Positions 12,299 to 23,223 of a stretch of DNA of 64,000 nucleotides are shown here, piece by piece. Position 1 is the stretch's first letter. Each line of letters opens with the position of its first letter. A program made the translations under genes and the position numbers. The DNA comes from Limnanthes douglasii subsp. nivea (Eukaryota > Streptophyta > Magnoliopsida > Brassicales > Limnanthaceae), in the NCBI GenBank assembly GCA_036936605.1, contig JAUPFV010000002.1, forward strand, positions 200,717,273 through 200,781,272, given 5' to 3'. The notes beneath the pieces were generated by a model that did no database searches, was not told the DNA's origin, and saw only the letters and a list, made by a program, of their open reading frames with translations.

Positions 12299-13200
12299 CG
12301 CATATACATTAATAAAATAGCTTCGTACTATCCACATTCCAATTTAAATTTTCAACATTACATTATAAAAATTATTTCCACTTAAGTAATCATTTATCTA
12401 TTAAAACCGCAGTAATAACTATGTAACATATGTATATGTTTTTATTTGCGATTAGACCAGTGGTATTATAAAATTAAAATACTTTTTCATTATTTTGTTT
12501 TGATAATATTTATATAATATAATAAAAACATATTGTAACATAATATACTCCTAATATTATAAACTTTAGATTGTTTTAACGAGTCTATCTAAATAATGGA
12601 TAAGAATAGAAGAAGATAAATAATCAGGCAGAATTAAGGGTGTGACAGAGTCCTTTCCGTTCATGAAAAGTTGTACCTACATCTAATCAAGGTAAGATTA
12701 CACACGTAGTAGCAAAAGAAAACCATCAGTTGTGTATCTTAGTTAGTTACTAATATTTTCAAATATGTAAGAAGACCAAGTCTTCCAATAAGAATTAAAA
12801 ATATGTTAATGTACACTTGTCTTGGCTTAAACCCAATTCATTCAATAGATGGATATAGTTCAGCAAAGTTTGACAGGGATATCTTAAAACCTCAACAACA
12901 CAGTAAAGAGACAGTTTCATATCAACCATAAATGGACATGAATGGACACAAACTTTGGTATTAGCATCGATTGAACACCTTTAACAGAGAATATCAAGCA
13001 TAACTCGACATGAGTATATAACTACTGCTAAAAATTAACGAACTTAATAAGCATATGAAGGAATCGATTGCGCGGATACAAACAAAACCAAATAAGCAAC
13101 AAACGCAATTAGGTATTTAGAAACAGTAGAAATCAATACTTGAACGAAGCAAGGAATGTGATGTTTTCAACCTAATTCGCAACTCCCGTAGCCCTAACAA
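12299..13200. other. AT-rich spacer, nothing recognised
   Basis: No gene, RNA or terminal repeat is recognised. I specifically looked here for a 3' LTR matching 15133-15357 and did not see one. Confidence 0.35.
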
Positions 13201-13201
13201 A

Positions 13202-13365
13202 TCAAGAGAGTGATGGTGTTACACCTGGAAAACGAAGAACACTCGGCTGTTTCAGAGCTTTGCATTCTTGAATAAGTTCTTCTTCATCGAGAAGCTCTTC
13301 CAGACTAAAATTTTCCTTGTCTAGTACAGAGTCCACAGGGGACGAGGCATAGAGAGGCTGATCTG
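13202..13365 (-). pseudogene. Fragment of a SIT4 phosphatase-associated (SAPS-domain) protein gene
   Basis: On the minus strand, the frame from 13351 reads YASSPVDSVLDKENFSLEEL and then a LLDEEELIQECKAL block. This matches from memory the conserved N-terminus of plant SAPS-family proteins, which regulate SIT4/PP6-type phosphatases. Similarity ends at CKAL (about 13253); the frame then runs KQPSVLRFPG and stops at 13202-13204. Only the first few dozen codons are present, without the usual MFWK-type start. It lies about 150 bp downstream of the CDC20 remnant on the same strand. The two genes are unrelated, so the join looks like a chimera made during capture by a mobile element or by rearrangement. 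Confidence 0.65.
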
Positions 13366-13513
13366 TTCCATCGCCGATTTTTCATACTTTTCGTACTTTT
13401 CCATGGCGGAGTAGATCTCGATTGATGAAGATAAGAGGACAATAAACAAGTCGGATCCCCAACTCTCTTGTCGGAGTCGTTGCTGTTGCTCAGCAACCCG
13501 TCTTTAAGAAGCC

Positions 13514-14726
13514 ACGCTCCTTTGACGTATGACCGGTTAGTTCAGCCACTTTAACCATGGACGGATATTTCCACAAAGTCAACTGATTCTGAGTAAATCC
13601 ATGTGAGCTAAGTAACTCTCTCTCATTTTTATTCCACAACAAAGCACACACTTGAGAACCAGTATCGACTGAATTCAGACAAGCACCCGTGTGCGCATTC
13701 CAGAACTTGATTGTTCTGTCTCCACCCCCACCTCCTGATGCGAGCAAGTTACCTTGGAATGAACACCAAACTAGGGCTTTAACTGCTGATGTATAGTCCT
13801 GTAGACGGTGAAGATATTGTTGCGGTGACGAATTTGAGGAGGCCATTGATCGGTCCCATATGTGTAAGAGGTTGTCGTTTCCTCCACTAGCTAGTTGTTG
13901 ACCCGAACCAGACCATTTTAATCCACATACTTCGTTTTTATGGCCTCTGTAGGTCTCGACGATGTGTGATCGGATTCTGACATCGTTGTTTATGATCTGC
14001 CCATCCATTCCTCCTGTAGTGAGGATGTGGTTGTTCCATGCTAAGGAACCAACTCGAGATCTGTGTCCTCCTTTTAGTGTTCTTAACTAGTCGATTGGAT
14101 GTCGAATCCCACAATTGTACATCTGAGCTGTTCAAGCCGCTTGCAATATGACGTCCATCAGGAGCCCAGTTGACACTTGTCACAGGACCATCTTCATCTT
14201 CAACGGTGACAAGTTCTAAAGTAGAATCATTTGAAGCATCCCACGGATAGACTGTGTTTCCCAAAGCAATCACAAGAACATTTCTACTACCCCAAACGAG
14301 TAAATTCAGATAATAATCATCTACTAGATCAGGCGCATCTAATGTTCTTTCAGATCTCTGAGGTATGTATCGGCGCGGTTTGACTGATTTCGGCTGCTGA
14401 AGAGAGACGTTATGTTCGTAAGGCATCAAATCCACCGGTTCCGGTGGCTTGTTCCTGAATGCGAGAATTCGAGGCCTGTTCATATTAAACGTTTCCACTA
14501 ATTGCTTCTGGTATGTTGTACTCGACGGCGAGCTCATCGATCCGGCGGGATTCTCTTTACCTTTTCTACCGCCTGTCACCATGTAGTGCGCGTAATCGAA
14601 ATCCATAGCCGCTCGATTCAGTACGAATCTGTCCAAGTTCTCTTTCGAAGGCCTTCTAGTGAGAAAGAGTTGGTCTTGAAGTGGATTTCTAGATCTGGGA
14701 ATCATGTGTGAAAGACCTTGATCCAT
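13514..14726 (-). pseudogene. CDC20: CDC20/Fizzy-type anaphase-promoting complex activator, frameshifted and truncated
   Basis: The start codon is 14724-14726 (MDQGLSH). Early on come a KEN tripeptide (SKENLDRF), the C-box-like [18 protein letters not shown], a second KEN (GRKGKENPA) and RILAFRNK. The WD40 propeller follows ([39 protein letters not shown]). In plants this protein activates the APC/C ubiquitin ligase in mitosis. A single-base frameshift near 14084, after NRLVKNT, throws the frame off; the correct reading resumes as [14 protein letters not shown]. The final WD repeat and C-terminal IR tail are missing: homology ends at ELTGHTS (about 13522). The coding part shows no intron. Upstream, TTTTACAG just before the ATG looks like the end of a 5' UTR intron. 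An LTR with a primer site lies 390 bp upstream. Confidence 0.85.
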
Positions 14727-15113
14727 ATCTGTAAAATACAAAGAAAACACAAACACAAAAAAAAACACAAATAGTAATACAAATTCTATGAAGATATTAA
14801 CAAAACAATAGATCCTGCAAAATTGTTAGATGAATCAAGAAATATTATAAACAAAGAGAGAATAGCGAGCAGTGGTGTGTCCAAAATTGTTCAGAGAGAA
14901 TAGCAAGAATGATCGTCGTTAATGCTTGGGTTCGAAAGGGAGAGGTTGTGGTGGTTGCTGATGGCCATGGCGAGGAGGCCGATGGAGTTTTGGCTCTCTC
15001 GAAGGCGAGTTTAAGTACATAGCAGCGAGGTCAGAGGGTAATCCTTTAGGATTCGATTGATAAAAACGATGCTCGTAACGGTTTTAGATATGTTATCCGG
15101 GTACCGGTTATCT
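14727..15113 (-). other. Leader between LTR primer site and CDC20 remnant
   Basis: Read on the minus strand, this starts directly after the primer-binding site and includes a short frame (MYLNSPSREPKLHRPPRHG, from about 15018) and two acceptor-like sites (TTTGCAG near 14815, TTTTACAG near 14729). It may mix retrotransposon leader with the 5' UTR and 5' UTR intron of the CDC20 source gene. The exact junction is not visible to me. Confidence 0.45.
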
Positions 15114-15357
15114 TCCCACAGACGGCGCCATTTGATGATGAAAAATATCAGGAATGGAAAGATAATTGAAAAATATATAAAAAAAAGAAAAGTTCGAAAG
15201 ATCCACAAGAAAATACCCTCACTGAAACCCTAGCAACAAATGATCTCCCATTTTAAGAAAAGATCAGTTAGCTTATATAGCAATTGTTGTGGGCCTTTTG
15301 GCCTATTGAGCCATTGGACTTAGACAATTGGTCCATTAGGGGCTAATTCATCCCACA
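15114..15357 (-). mobile_element. Ty3/gypsy-type LTR with primer-binding site, minus orientation
   Basis: On the minus strand 15357-15133 begins TGTGGGATGAATTAG and ends TTTTTCATCATCA, so it has TG...CA ends and is 225 bp long. It contains a TATA box (GCTATATAAGC, about 15270-15280) and CTAGGGTTTC downstream. Two bases beyond the end, 15130-15114 reads TGGCGCCGTCTGTGGGA, a primer-binding site of the kind used by plant Ty3/gypsy elements. The element therefore runs leftwards, and the CDC20 remnant sits where gag would be expected. No matching 3' LTR was found to the left. I take this as the 5' end of a retrotransposon that may have captured host sequence. Confidence 0.7.
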
Positions 15358-15463
15358 AACTTACTAAGTAAAAACATATTTACTTCTTATTACTTTTTAC
15401 AAAGTACATATTGGTTAAATATTCCAAAAGTCTGACTTGCGAATCGAATAAATCCTTCCCTCA

Positions 15464-16515
15464 TCAACCCTCATGTAACCATTTATTGAAATATTTCTGT
15501 CTCCAGTAAGAATTTTCATTCCTTATATATTTTAAGTGCATACTATTAGCCATAGCTAAACTAGAAACCGTTTGCTGATTGTTGTTTGTATAATGAAGAA
15601 TCTCCATCTTTTTGAGATTGCTTTCAGTTTCTTTCACACTGTCAAACACATTGCCAAACTTCTCCTTATTCCATATCTTAAGAAAGCCTTTGAGTCTCCT
15701 TAGCTTGTACCAAAAAGTTTTGCTTGGATGGCTAGCTATTGGTTGATTTCAATCCTGCTCAACAACACTAAGGAAAGTATCATCATTGAACCAAGTGTTT
15801 AGAGATCTAAAATTCTTTTTTTACCTATAGTATTATTAGTATCAAGTAAGTTAACAGATATTAGTAAGGGAGCATGGTCAGAACATGTTCTGACCATGTG
15901 AAAAACCTGCGTTTCTTTAAACATAGAGATCCACTTATCATTGACCAGAGCACGATCCAGCCTTCTCTATTTGTTGCTTCTAGACCAAGTAAACTTGGAA
16001 CCACTATAACCAGCATCATTTAGATTACAATTCCTTATGGTTTCATTGAAGTTATCCATACTGGCTTGACAAGATAATATGCAACCCAGCTGCTCCTCAT
16101 GAGAAGAAATAGTATTAAAATCACCCACACATATCCAAGCCTTATCATTATCAGCAATAGCCATAAGACTCTCTCAAAGATCCAATCTCTGAACACGATT
16201 GAACTTAGCATAGACTGAAGTAAAGTATTCAATGACTCCAGGGTATTCAATCTCCATATGGACACATTGCTCCTTATTAAGAACAATATTAATATTGACA
16301 TTATCCATCCAGAAAACCCACAGCTTGTTAGAAACATTAGCAAAACAGCCACCAAAACCAAGATCATCATCAACTTCTTTAATGTTTTCACTCTTAGACA
16401 TAGGCTCTTGAATAGTAATCACCCTAATACACTCAGATCTTATCATAAATTTAAGGCTTCTCAAGGTAGGATTATTACTCACCCCCCTTGCATTCCAACT
16501 AATTGCTCTGATCAT
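15464..16515 (-). pseudogene. LINE ORF2 N-terminal endonuclease fragment
   Basis: ORF2 starts at 16513-16515 with MIRAISWNARGVSNN and follows the apurinic-type endonuclease fold: a TIQEPMSK block with the Glu, then DLGFGGCFANV, a VYAKFNR block, and WICVGDFNTISSHEEQLG with the catalytic Asp/Asn pair. The linker (SSLAMANSM.LKYIRNENSYWRQKYFNKWL) ends at 15464. A frame change lies near 16170 and stops follow. The same protein, less damaged, occurs at 43824-45023. Reverse transcriptase, zinc-binding and RNase H parts are absent: this copy lacks its 3' half, which is not the usual 5' truncation of LINEs, so a later deletion is likely. Confidence 0.85.
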
Positions 16516-17810
16516 TATCAGAATAGGATTTGTAGACTCTGTCTCTTGAACTTAGAGACTTGATAAATAACTTACCAGTTGACCTTCTTCTTTTTGCAGT
16601 TTTCATCTTGGATGTTATTATTTCATTGAAGCTTTGTTGAGGAGAGTGCGTTGGAGAGGGAGAGCAGCTTCCAATGTTTGGATCAGGAGAATGATCTTTA
16701 AAATTTTCTTCATCAATCTTGTCTATAGCTTCTATAAATTCTTTGCTACTGCCTGGTGAATTCGACTTGTTGCTTTCAATTTGTTGTTGTATGATATTAA
16801 TCAGTTGCTCCTGTGAACACTTGTTATTGACATCATGATCTGTACCACTTTTATTATTTTCTTCCTCTTGATCCTTTTGAGTAATAACAGATTTAAGTTT
16901 TCTTCTATAAACTTTAAGAACATTTTTTGTTTCAGTAGTGTTTGCAGATAGCTTTTCTTTTCCTTCTTTATCATCTGAAACTTCATCCGTTTTGCTGTTT
17001 TCTTTAACCGATACAATTTCTTCAACTTTCTTGATAGCTTTTTTATAATCAGATGACTTGTGCCCTAGGTGATAACAACAGTTACAGTATGATGGCACAT
17101 TTTTATAACTGATTGAAATCCAGTAACCATCGTTGTTACCAAAACCAATCCATAATTTCCTTTTTAAATTTTTAGAAACATCAACTTCTATTTGGGCATA
17201 ACAAGCATTAGCATGGGCTCGATTTTTGTGAGGAACAACAACCCTATAGGTTGGCCCTATAGCTGAAGCAATATCATTTACCAATCCAGTATCATATAAG
17301 CATTCTGGCAGATTTTCAAAGCGAACCCAGGTTAAGACAGTAGGGTTTTCGAACTTTTTATTGAAATCTTGACTCCATCTCAATATTCTCATTACAGAAT
17401 CATCAAACCTCCATACATTTCTTGACCACATCTTTATAACATCTTCCTTTAATTCGAACTCAAAGAAAATGTGATGAGAGTCCCATACTTCATAGTTGAA
17501 TGGACCCCTGAATTTCAGATTAGCCAAGAAAATTTCAAGTTTCAGTTTCTTAAGAATACCATTACCAAACTTTCCAATCAGAGTGATTCTTGATTTCCTG
17601 ATTAAAGTTTCTTTAGCCTTTTCGCTGTACTGGATCGAATAATGATGCTCTGTTTCTTTTGTAAATTATGGGTTTAATGTCGACCACTCTTCCTCTGGTT
17701 TGAACAGATCAACAAATTTCTTTCTCGAAGGTTGTTGTTGATTATCAGCACTGCGAAGAACGGGAAATTCTTCCATCGATTGATTTTCAATGATTGAGTT
17801 AATCATCTTC
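16499..17810 (-). pseudogene. LINE ORF1 (DUF4283-type RNA-binding gag-like protein)
   Basis: The frame 17527-16499 shows the plant LINE ORF1 layout: NYEVWDSHHIFFEFEL, then NVWRFDDSVMRILRW, LTWVRFENLPECLYD and the zinc-knuckle CNCCYHLGHKSSDY (its last Cys is Tyr). A Lys/Glu-rich tail follows, and it overlaps the start of ORF2 by 17 bases. The likely true start is near 17776 (MEEFPVLRSADN); an in-frame stop near 17668 splits it off. ORF1 proteins of this type coat the element RNA. The copy at 45145-46317 has an intact long frame and a proper CCHC knuckle, which supports the assignment. Confidence 0.85.
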
Positions 17811-17974
17811 TTTTAAGAGTCTTTGTTCTTGAAGTTTGCTCTGTTCTTGGAGCATCCTCTGTTCTTGGAGCCATCAAATTATCTATTTTTTAAAAAGAAT
17901 ATAAAATCATTAAATATAATTTCTCTTTCAAGCCGAAACTAGCTAAAAATAATAGTTTTTAGGGTAAAAAACAC

Positions 17975-18268
17975 CCTTTTAGTCCTCTATGTTTACCACT
18001 TGTATCAACAAAGTCTCTTTTGTTCACTTCTGCATAAAACTCATCCCTTAAGCCATTTAAAAACTAACACGTGACACTTAAATTCTAAGTTTTGTATCAT
18101 TTTTGGTCCCAAATTCCAAATTTTGTATCATTTTTGGTCCCTCAAAATATACTAAGGGACAAATCATACAAATTTATAAAATAAAAGGGATGAGTTTTAT
18201 GGAGAAGTGAACGAAATAGACTATGTTGATACAATGGGTAAAGACGGAGGACTATGCTTTTTAGCCTA
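17975..18268. mobile_element. MITE with long inverted repeats
   Basis: The left arm (TTTAGTCCTCTATGTTTACC, then CTTGTATCAACAAAGTC and ACTTCTGCATAAAACTCATC) is repeated in reverse complement on the right (from 18183, GGGATGAGTTTTATGGAGAAGTG to AGGACTATGC). The arms are about 75-80 bp. The centre holds two tandem copies of TTTTGTATCATTTTTGGTCC. It has no coding capacity. I did not find a clear target duplication. Confidence 0.65.
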
Positions 18269-18349
18269 GTGTTTAGGCTTTTTTTATTGCCCCTCTTTCA
18301 TTCTAAATCAATAAAATAAGTCATCCTTGGCAAGTTGGCATGGCAGGAA

Positions 18350-18641
18350 GGGATACTTTGTGTTGTTGTCGTCGTTTAGCTATCGTGTCATAAGTAGATG
18401 TGTCGAGATCTCTGTCCTATATCTAGTCTAAAAACAGATTAATATACACCGTTTTGAGACAACAGAGATAATGCTGAATCTCGGATCTGAATTATTAGGT
18501 AATAGAGAGACTATTAAATAGTCCAAAGTTGAGTAGACAAAAAGACAGCATAAAGTGAAACGACAATGTGAAAAAGAAACAGACAAATTCAAAGGACACA
18601 ATTAAAGTTTGAGATTAAATGCAACACTCTCCCTCCTAATC
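18350..18641 (-). mobile_element. 3' LTR and polypurine tract of a copia element
   Basis: Directly downstream of the RNase H stop the minus strand reads GATTAGGAGGGAGAG (polypurine tract, about 18640-18626) followed by TGTTGCATTTAATC, a typical LTR start. The LTR runs leftwards from 18626; its far end is uncertain, perhaps near 18350. No partner LTR is recognised. Confidence 0.55.
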
Positions 18642-20086
18642 TCAACCTCGTTTACTCAAGTTTTTGACTCCCAATAGTTTCCTCATGTTTTCAAACTTGA
18701 CAGTAGCTAGCCCCTTTGTCAAAATATCTGTTCTTTGATCGTTGCTGCAAACATGTTTCAAGACAACTTCTCCTCGCTCTACGCATTCCCTGATAAAGTG
18801 AAACCTTTTGTCGATATGCTTGCTTCTACCATGGAACATAGGATTCTTAGCCAGGTCGATTGCAGATCGATTATCTATGCATAAAATCACTGGGCCAACA
18901 GCTTCATGTGTTATCTGACTAAGAGTATATCTAAGCCAAATACCTTGGCAAGCTGCTGCGGTAGCAACCATGAATTCAGCTTTACACGATGATAGAGCAA
19001 CACACTTCTGTTTTTGTGAGACCCAAGTGATAATACTCTCATTCAAGTAATAAACTAAGCCTCCTGTGCTCTTTCTATATTCAATTTGTCCACCCAAGTC
19101 ACTATCTGAAAACCCAGTTAACACATTATTGCCACTATTCTTTGTATACACCAACCCGTGTTGTATAGTTCCCTTAACGTACCTGAGTATTCTTTTCACT
19201 GCATCCTGGTGCCTTTTGTGGGTTTTTCCATATATCGGCTGACTATACCCACTGAGTATGCGATATATGGTCGCGTATGAACCAAGTATCGTAGACCCCC
19301 TACCATACTCTTGTAGTCTGTAGCATTGACCAACTTTCCTGTCTCGTCTCGATCAAGCTGTTCCTTTGGATCCATTGGATACTTCGTCGGATTACAATCT
19401 GCCATGCCTGCATTTTCCAGAATTTTTCGTGCATAACCTGCTTGTTTTAATTCGATATATCCTTCTCCTTGTTCAACTTCTATTCCCAAGTAGTAGCTGA
19501 GCTTTCCTATGTCGCTCATCTCGAACTGAAACTTCATCTGGTTCTTGAAATCCTTGATTGCTAAGACACTCGTGCCTGTTACTAGAATGTCATCTACGTA
19601 TACTGCAATAACCAAACGGTTTTCTCCCTCCTTCCTTGTGTATACAGCATGCTCGTACGGACAACGAGTAAATCCAAGATTTATAAGACATGAATTCAGT
19701 TTGGCGTACCAAGCACGAGGCGCCTGGCGAAGTCCATACAAAGCTTTAAATAATTTGTACACTAGGTGCTCTTGTCCCTTTCTTTCAAATCCCTCTGGTT
19801 GGGCAACGTATACATCTTCCACTATATCTCCATTCAAGAAGGCCGTCTTTACGTCGAGATGGTGCACTTCCCATTGATTTTTAGCTGCCAAAGCTAATAG
19901 CAACCTCACTGTCTCCAACCGAGTAACTGGTGCGTATACTTCATCAAAATCAATGCCATGTTCTTGTACATAACCCTTTGCTACGAGGCGTGCCTTGTAT
20001 TTTACCACCTTCCCGTTGGCATCCCTTTTTAATTTATAGATCCATTTCAGACCTATGATCTTCTGTCCAGGTGGTAGACTCGTCAA
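18642..20086 (-). pseudogene. Ty1/copia polyprotein: reverse transcriptase and RNase H
   Basis: The frame 20086-19196 has the copia reverse transcriptase: GLKWIYKLKRDANGKV, KARLVAKGYVQ, VHHLDVKTAFLNGD, KALYGLRQAPRAWY, and the catalytic AVYVDDILVTG. It continues through YYLGIEVEQ. The RNase H frame 19199-18642 has GFSDSDLGG, LSSCKAEFM and the SKHIDKRFHFIRE block. The two frames join at about 19200 (HQDAVKRILRYVKG), where a small indel causes a frameshift. Otherwise this is the best preserved copia sequence in the window. It was part of the Pol polyprotein that copies element RNA in cytoplasmic particles. Confidence 0.92.
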
Positions 20087-20196
20087 TTTCCATGTATCAT
20101 TTGCCTCATTGATTGCCTCCAGTTGACATCTTTTGCTACCTGTGTATAGTTGACAGGTTCATCTACCCCCATGAGCCATAATTCTTCTTCATCAAG

Positions 20197-20825
20197 CTAT
20201 ATTTCCTCTGTGACATTGTAAATTTCACTCAAAAGTCTGAATCTTTTTGGCTCTGTTCTATCACCGTAATTATCTTGATTGATTCTAGAAGCAGACGACT
20301 GAGAATGTGGAGTGGATACCTGAGTGTTACTGTAGTTGTCATATCCAACAAAGGACTGAGAAGACTCAGAAGCCCGCGACTGTGGTGTTGACGTCTGGGT
20401 GTTATTGCCACTATGGTTGTCATCACCATACTCCACGATTTTGGTCTCATCTTGACCGGTTTCATCAACCTCAGGCATACTTGCCACAATAAAACTCTCA
20501 TGTGTCTCCTCCCTATCTGCAATCATACTCCACGACCATTGCTTCGTTTCTTCGAAAATGACATCATGGCTTATATGTATACGATCTTCCTTGGGATCAT
20601 ATAAACGGTATCCTTTAGTTCCAGGCTCTATCCCCAGATTAACTAACTTTTTACTGCGATCATCCAGCTTTGTGTTGTGCACACTTGGAGTTTTCATGTG
20701 CGATAAGCACCCAAAGACCCGTACATGACTTATCTGCGGTTTCCTTGTTGTCCATGCTTCATACGGCGTCTTACCTGTCAATGCTCGCGTGGGTAGTCTA
20801 TTGAGGATGTATACCGAGTTTCTGA
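20197..20825 (-). pseudogene. Ty1/copia integrase C-terminal part
   Basis: On the minus strand VYILNRLPTRALTGKTPYEA, then HVRVFGCLSHMK and HISHDVIFEETKQW are the standard end of the copia integrase region, followed by a Ser/Thr-rich linker to the reverse transcriptase. A short broken stretch (20086-20197) separates it from reverse transcriptase. The frame continues past 20825 only as non-homologous sequence because the element is interrupted there by an inverted gag piece. Catalytic Asp/Glu residues and the zinc finger of integrase are absent. Confidence 0.85.
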
Positions 20826-21160
20826 CTATTGAGGATAGCGCTATTGAGGATATCGCTAGCAATGGTGTATCAGGCAATTCCCGAAGATGTATTGCTCTCA
20901 ATTGCGAACAAGGGAACATCGAAGGACGCCTGGGATATGATAAGAACCGTATGCCAAGGTGCAGACAAAGCAAAGAAGGCACGGATTCAGACCCTAAAAT
21001 CTGAATTCGAAATGCTGAATATGGGTGACAATGAAAAATTTGAAGATTTTCACATGAGAATGAATAGCCTCGTTACAAATATTCGAGCTTTGGGGGAAAC
21101 GATGGAAGAATCCATATCATTGTCACACACTATCAATATATGTATTTGTGATAATCTAAG
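20826..21160 (+). pseudogene. Inverted copia gag fragment (UBN2-type)
   Basis: On the plus strand the frame reads LAMVYQAIPEDVLLSIANKG, then SKDAWDMIRT, GADKAKKARIQTLKSEFEML and NEKFEDFHMRMNSLV. This is the capsid region of copia gag. It faces away from the integrase, reverse transcriptase and RNase H of the element on its left, so either an inversion occurred or two elements were joined head to head at about 20825. At about 21160 it runs straight into minus-strand reverse transcriptase of another copia copy. Confidence 0.85.
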
Positions 21161-22900
21161 AATACAGCGGGAACGATCTCGATGTATTTGGATTCCTAAT
21201 ACAAAATTAACATAACCGAAGTACTTTATATCCATATTGTCTGATAGAAATCTCTTTGTAGTATATAACAATTGTTATTGTTTGAGGCAAGCAATATACC
21301 ATCCACATATACTATAAGAAATATGAAATTACTCTCAGTGAACTTGTGATACACATAATCCTCAACTGAGTTGATATCAAAGTAAAAAAAGGACTATCAC
21401 CTTAAGGAATTCGTAGTACCACTGGTGAGAGGCCTATTTGAGCCTATCAATAGATATCTTAAGCCTGAAAACCATATAATATGAGTTTCTTTCCACACAA
21501 TGTTTAGGTTGCACCATATAAATCATTTCCTCCATATTACCGTTGAGAGAAACGGTCTTAACATTCATTTGATAGAGCTGAGGGTCAAAGTGTGTAACCA
21601 ATGCCATGATTGATCTAAATAAATTCTTCATTGATACAAGAGCAGAGGTTTCTATAAAATCAATCTCTTTATACTGAGTGCAACTTTTCTCTACTAGACA
21701 CGTTTTATGTCTTTACACATTACCCAAGGAATTGTATTTCATTTTGTAAACCCTTTTACAACCAATTCTCTTTTGTAAACTCTTTTATATTGTCCTGTTC
21801 GATTTATACTCTTATGTCATAGTGTCGATCCACTTCCAGGAGTCAGATCTTACCATGGCATGTTTGTAAGATGATAGATCATCTACAAACACATGACTCA
21901 TCGTGCTCCTAAATATACATTATAAAATGGGGACTTATGACACTCTTTTTTTTTTCTCATGGACCTTCTTAAGGCCACTATGTCCTTTTATTTAATTTCT
22001 TGAGGAGGTAGATTTTAATCATTATGAATGCCATCATTTTGATATTTTTGTGGAAGATTACATTGAGGTTTTTCTTGTTCTAATTGGACCAAATTTGTAT
22101 CTTTGTTAGAACCCTCAAGTGGAACATTAATATAAATTTTAGGATTAACTTATTCTTACAGGACCAAAATGATTGGCATTAGAGCTAAATATTTTATAGC
22201 TGAATATCCTCGTTAAAACCTGCATGAATCTCTACAGATGTTTCGTAAAAATCAATATATGTTCCCTTATTCTTCCCCACAAACTCAACATCCTCGAGAA
22301 ACTTTGTCATTCCCATTTCAAATATAGTACAAGTGAGACAATCATAAAACTTAAACCCCCTAAAGTGTTAATAATAACCTACGAAGAAGTAATATCTGAC
22401 TATGATGGGTTTAGTTTCTTTTCCTGAGGTTTGTAAGCCCTTGCTGCAACTGGATATCCCTTTTGAAGATGCTATCACATTAGCCTCAAGAATTGCCAAT
22501 TTAATTCTCTCCTCCTCATGTGCATCGTGGGGAATCAACACATTGATATTCTATTTTTTCCGTATGCATTGATAGATGGATTAGAAAAACTTAAATCGTT
22601 CCAACAATGATTAAATGTGAATCCCACCACACATTCACCAGGAAGGTATACCACGATTACCTTCAACTTTTGGCCAACCACAAATATTCCAAAAATGTGC
22701 TCATTGATTTTTACTATCCTAGTGTACTTCTTGGTAGAGTTCTCTTTTATAAGACGCTGCCTCTCTACATTTTTGTTCTTAGCAAAGGTTTTCTCGACCT
22801 TCGCGAGAAATACCGTAATCTTGGTAACCTCCTTGGGGATAGCTCCATGAAGTGCTACTAGGATACTTTGTAACATAAGACTTGTGCATAAGTTAATTGA
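21160..22900 (-). pseudogene. Second copia element, decayed pol fragments
   Basis: Minus-strand pieces of reverse transcriptase are recognisable: IMALVTHFDPQLYQMNVKTV with SLNGNMEEMIYMVQP (21631-21434) and MDIKYFGYVNFVLGIQIHRD (about 21230). The type differs from the neighbour at 19 kb (MDIKYFGYVNFVLGIQ versus SDIGKLSYYLGIEV), so it is a different copia family. Upstream, 21650-22900 has only frame-broken remnants in which I can pick out KLHSV and NRIGCKRVYKMKYNSLGN. The catalytic YVDD block falls in damaged sequence. Confidence 0.75.
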
Positions 22901-23223
22901 CTTCTCTTATTTCTTAAACTAGTTAGTTTCCCCGGTGTACTTTCCGATAATTTTCTTAAGTATCGGTGAAACCTTCCGAATAGCCGATAATATCTGAATT
23001 TAAATTAATCCCGAAACCTTTTGAAGCCTAGGATCGTAAGGGGATCAATTTAACCTTCTTGAGGAACGATTAATTAATTCTTTAATTCACCTACTGGTCT
23101 GCGAAACCATAGTCATGTATAAACTATTTAGCATTCATGCATAGTATCATTTATTTCACAAATACAGGCACAACATATAACATACCCAAACACTTAACAA
23201 TTTGTGAAATAAATCAAAAGTCA
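22901..23223. other. Spacer between copia remnants and the duplicated leader
   Basis: AT-rich, with no recognised gene. It ends where homology with 37310 starts (TAATTTAAATTAATTTAGC at 23224). Confidence 0.35.
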
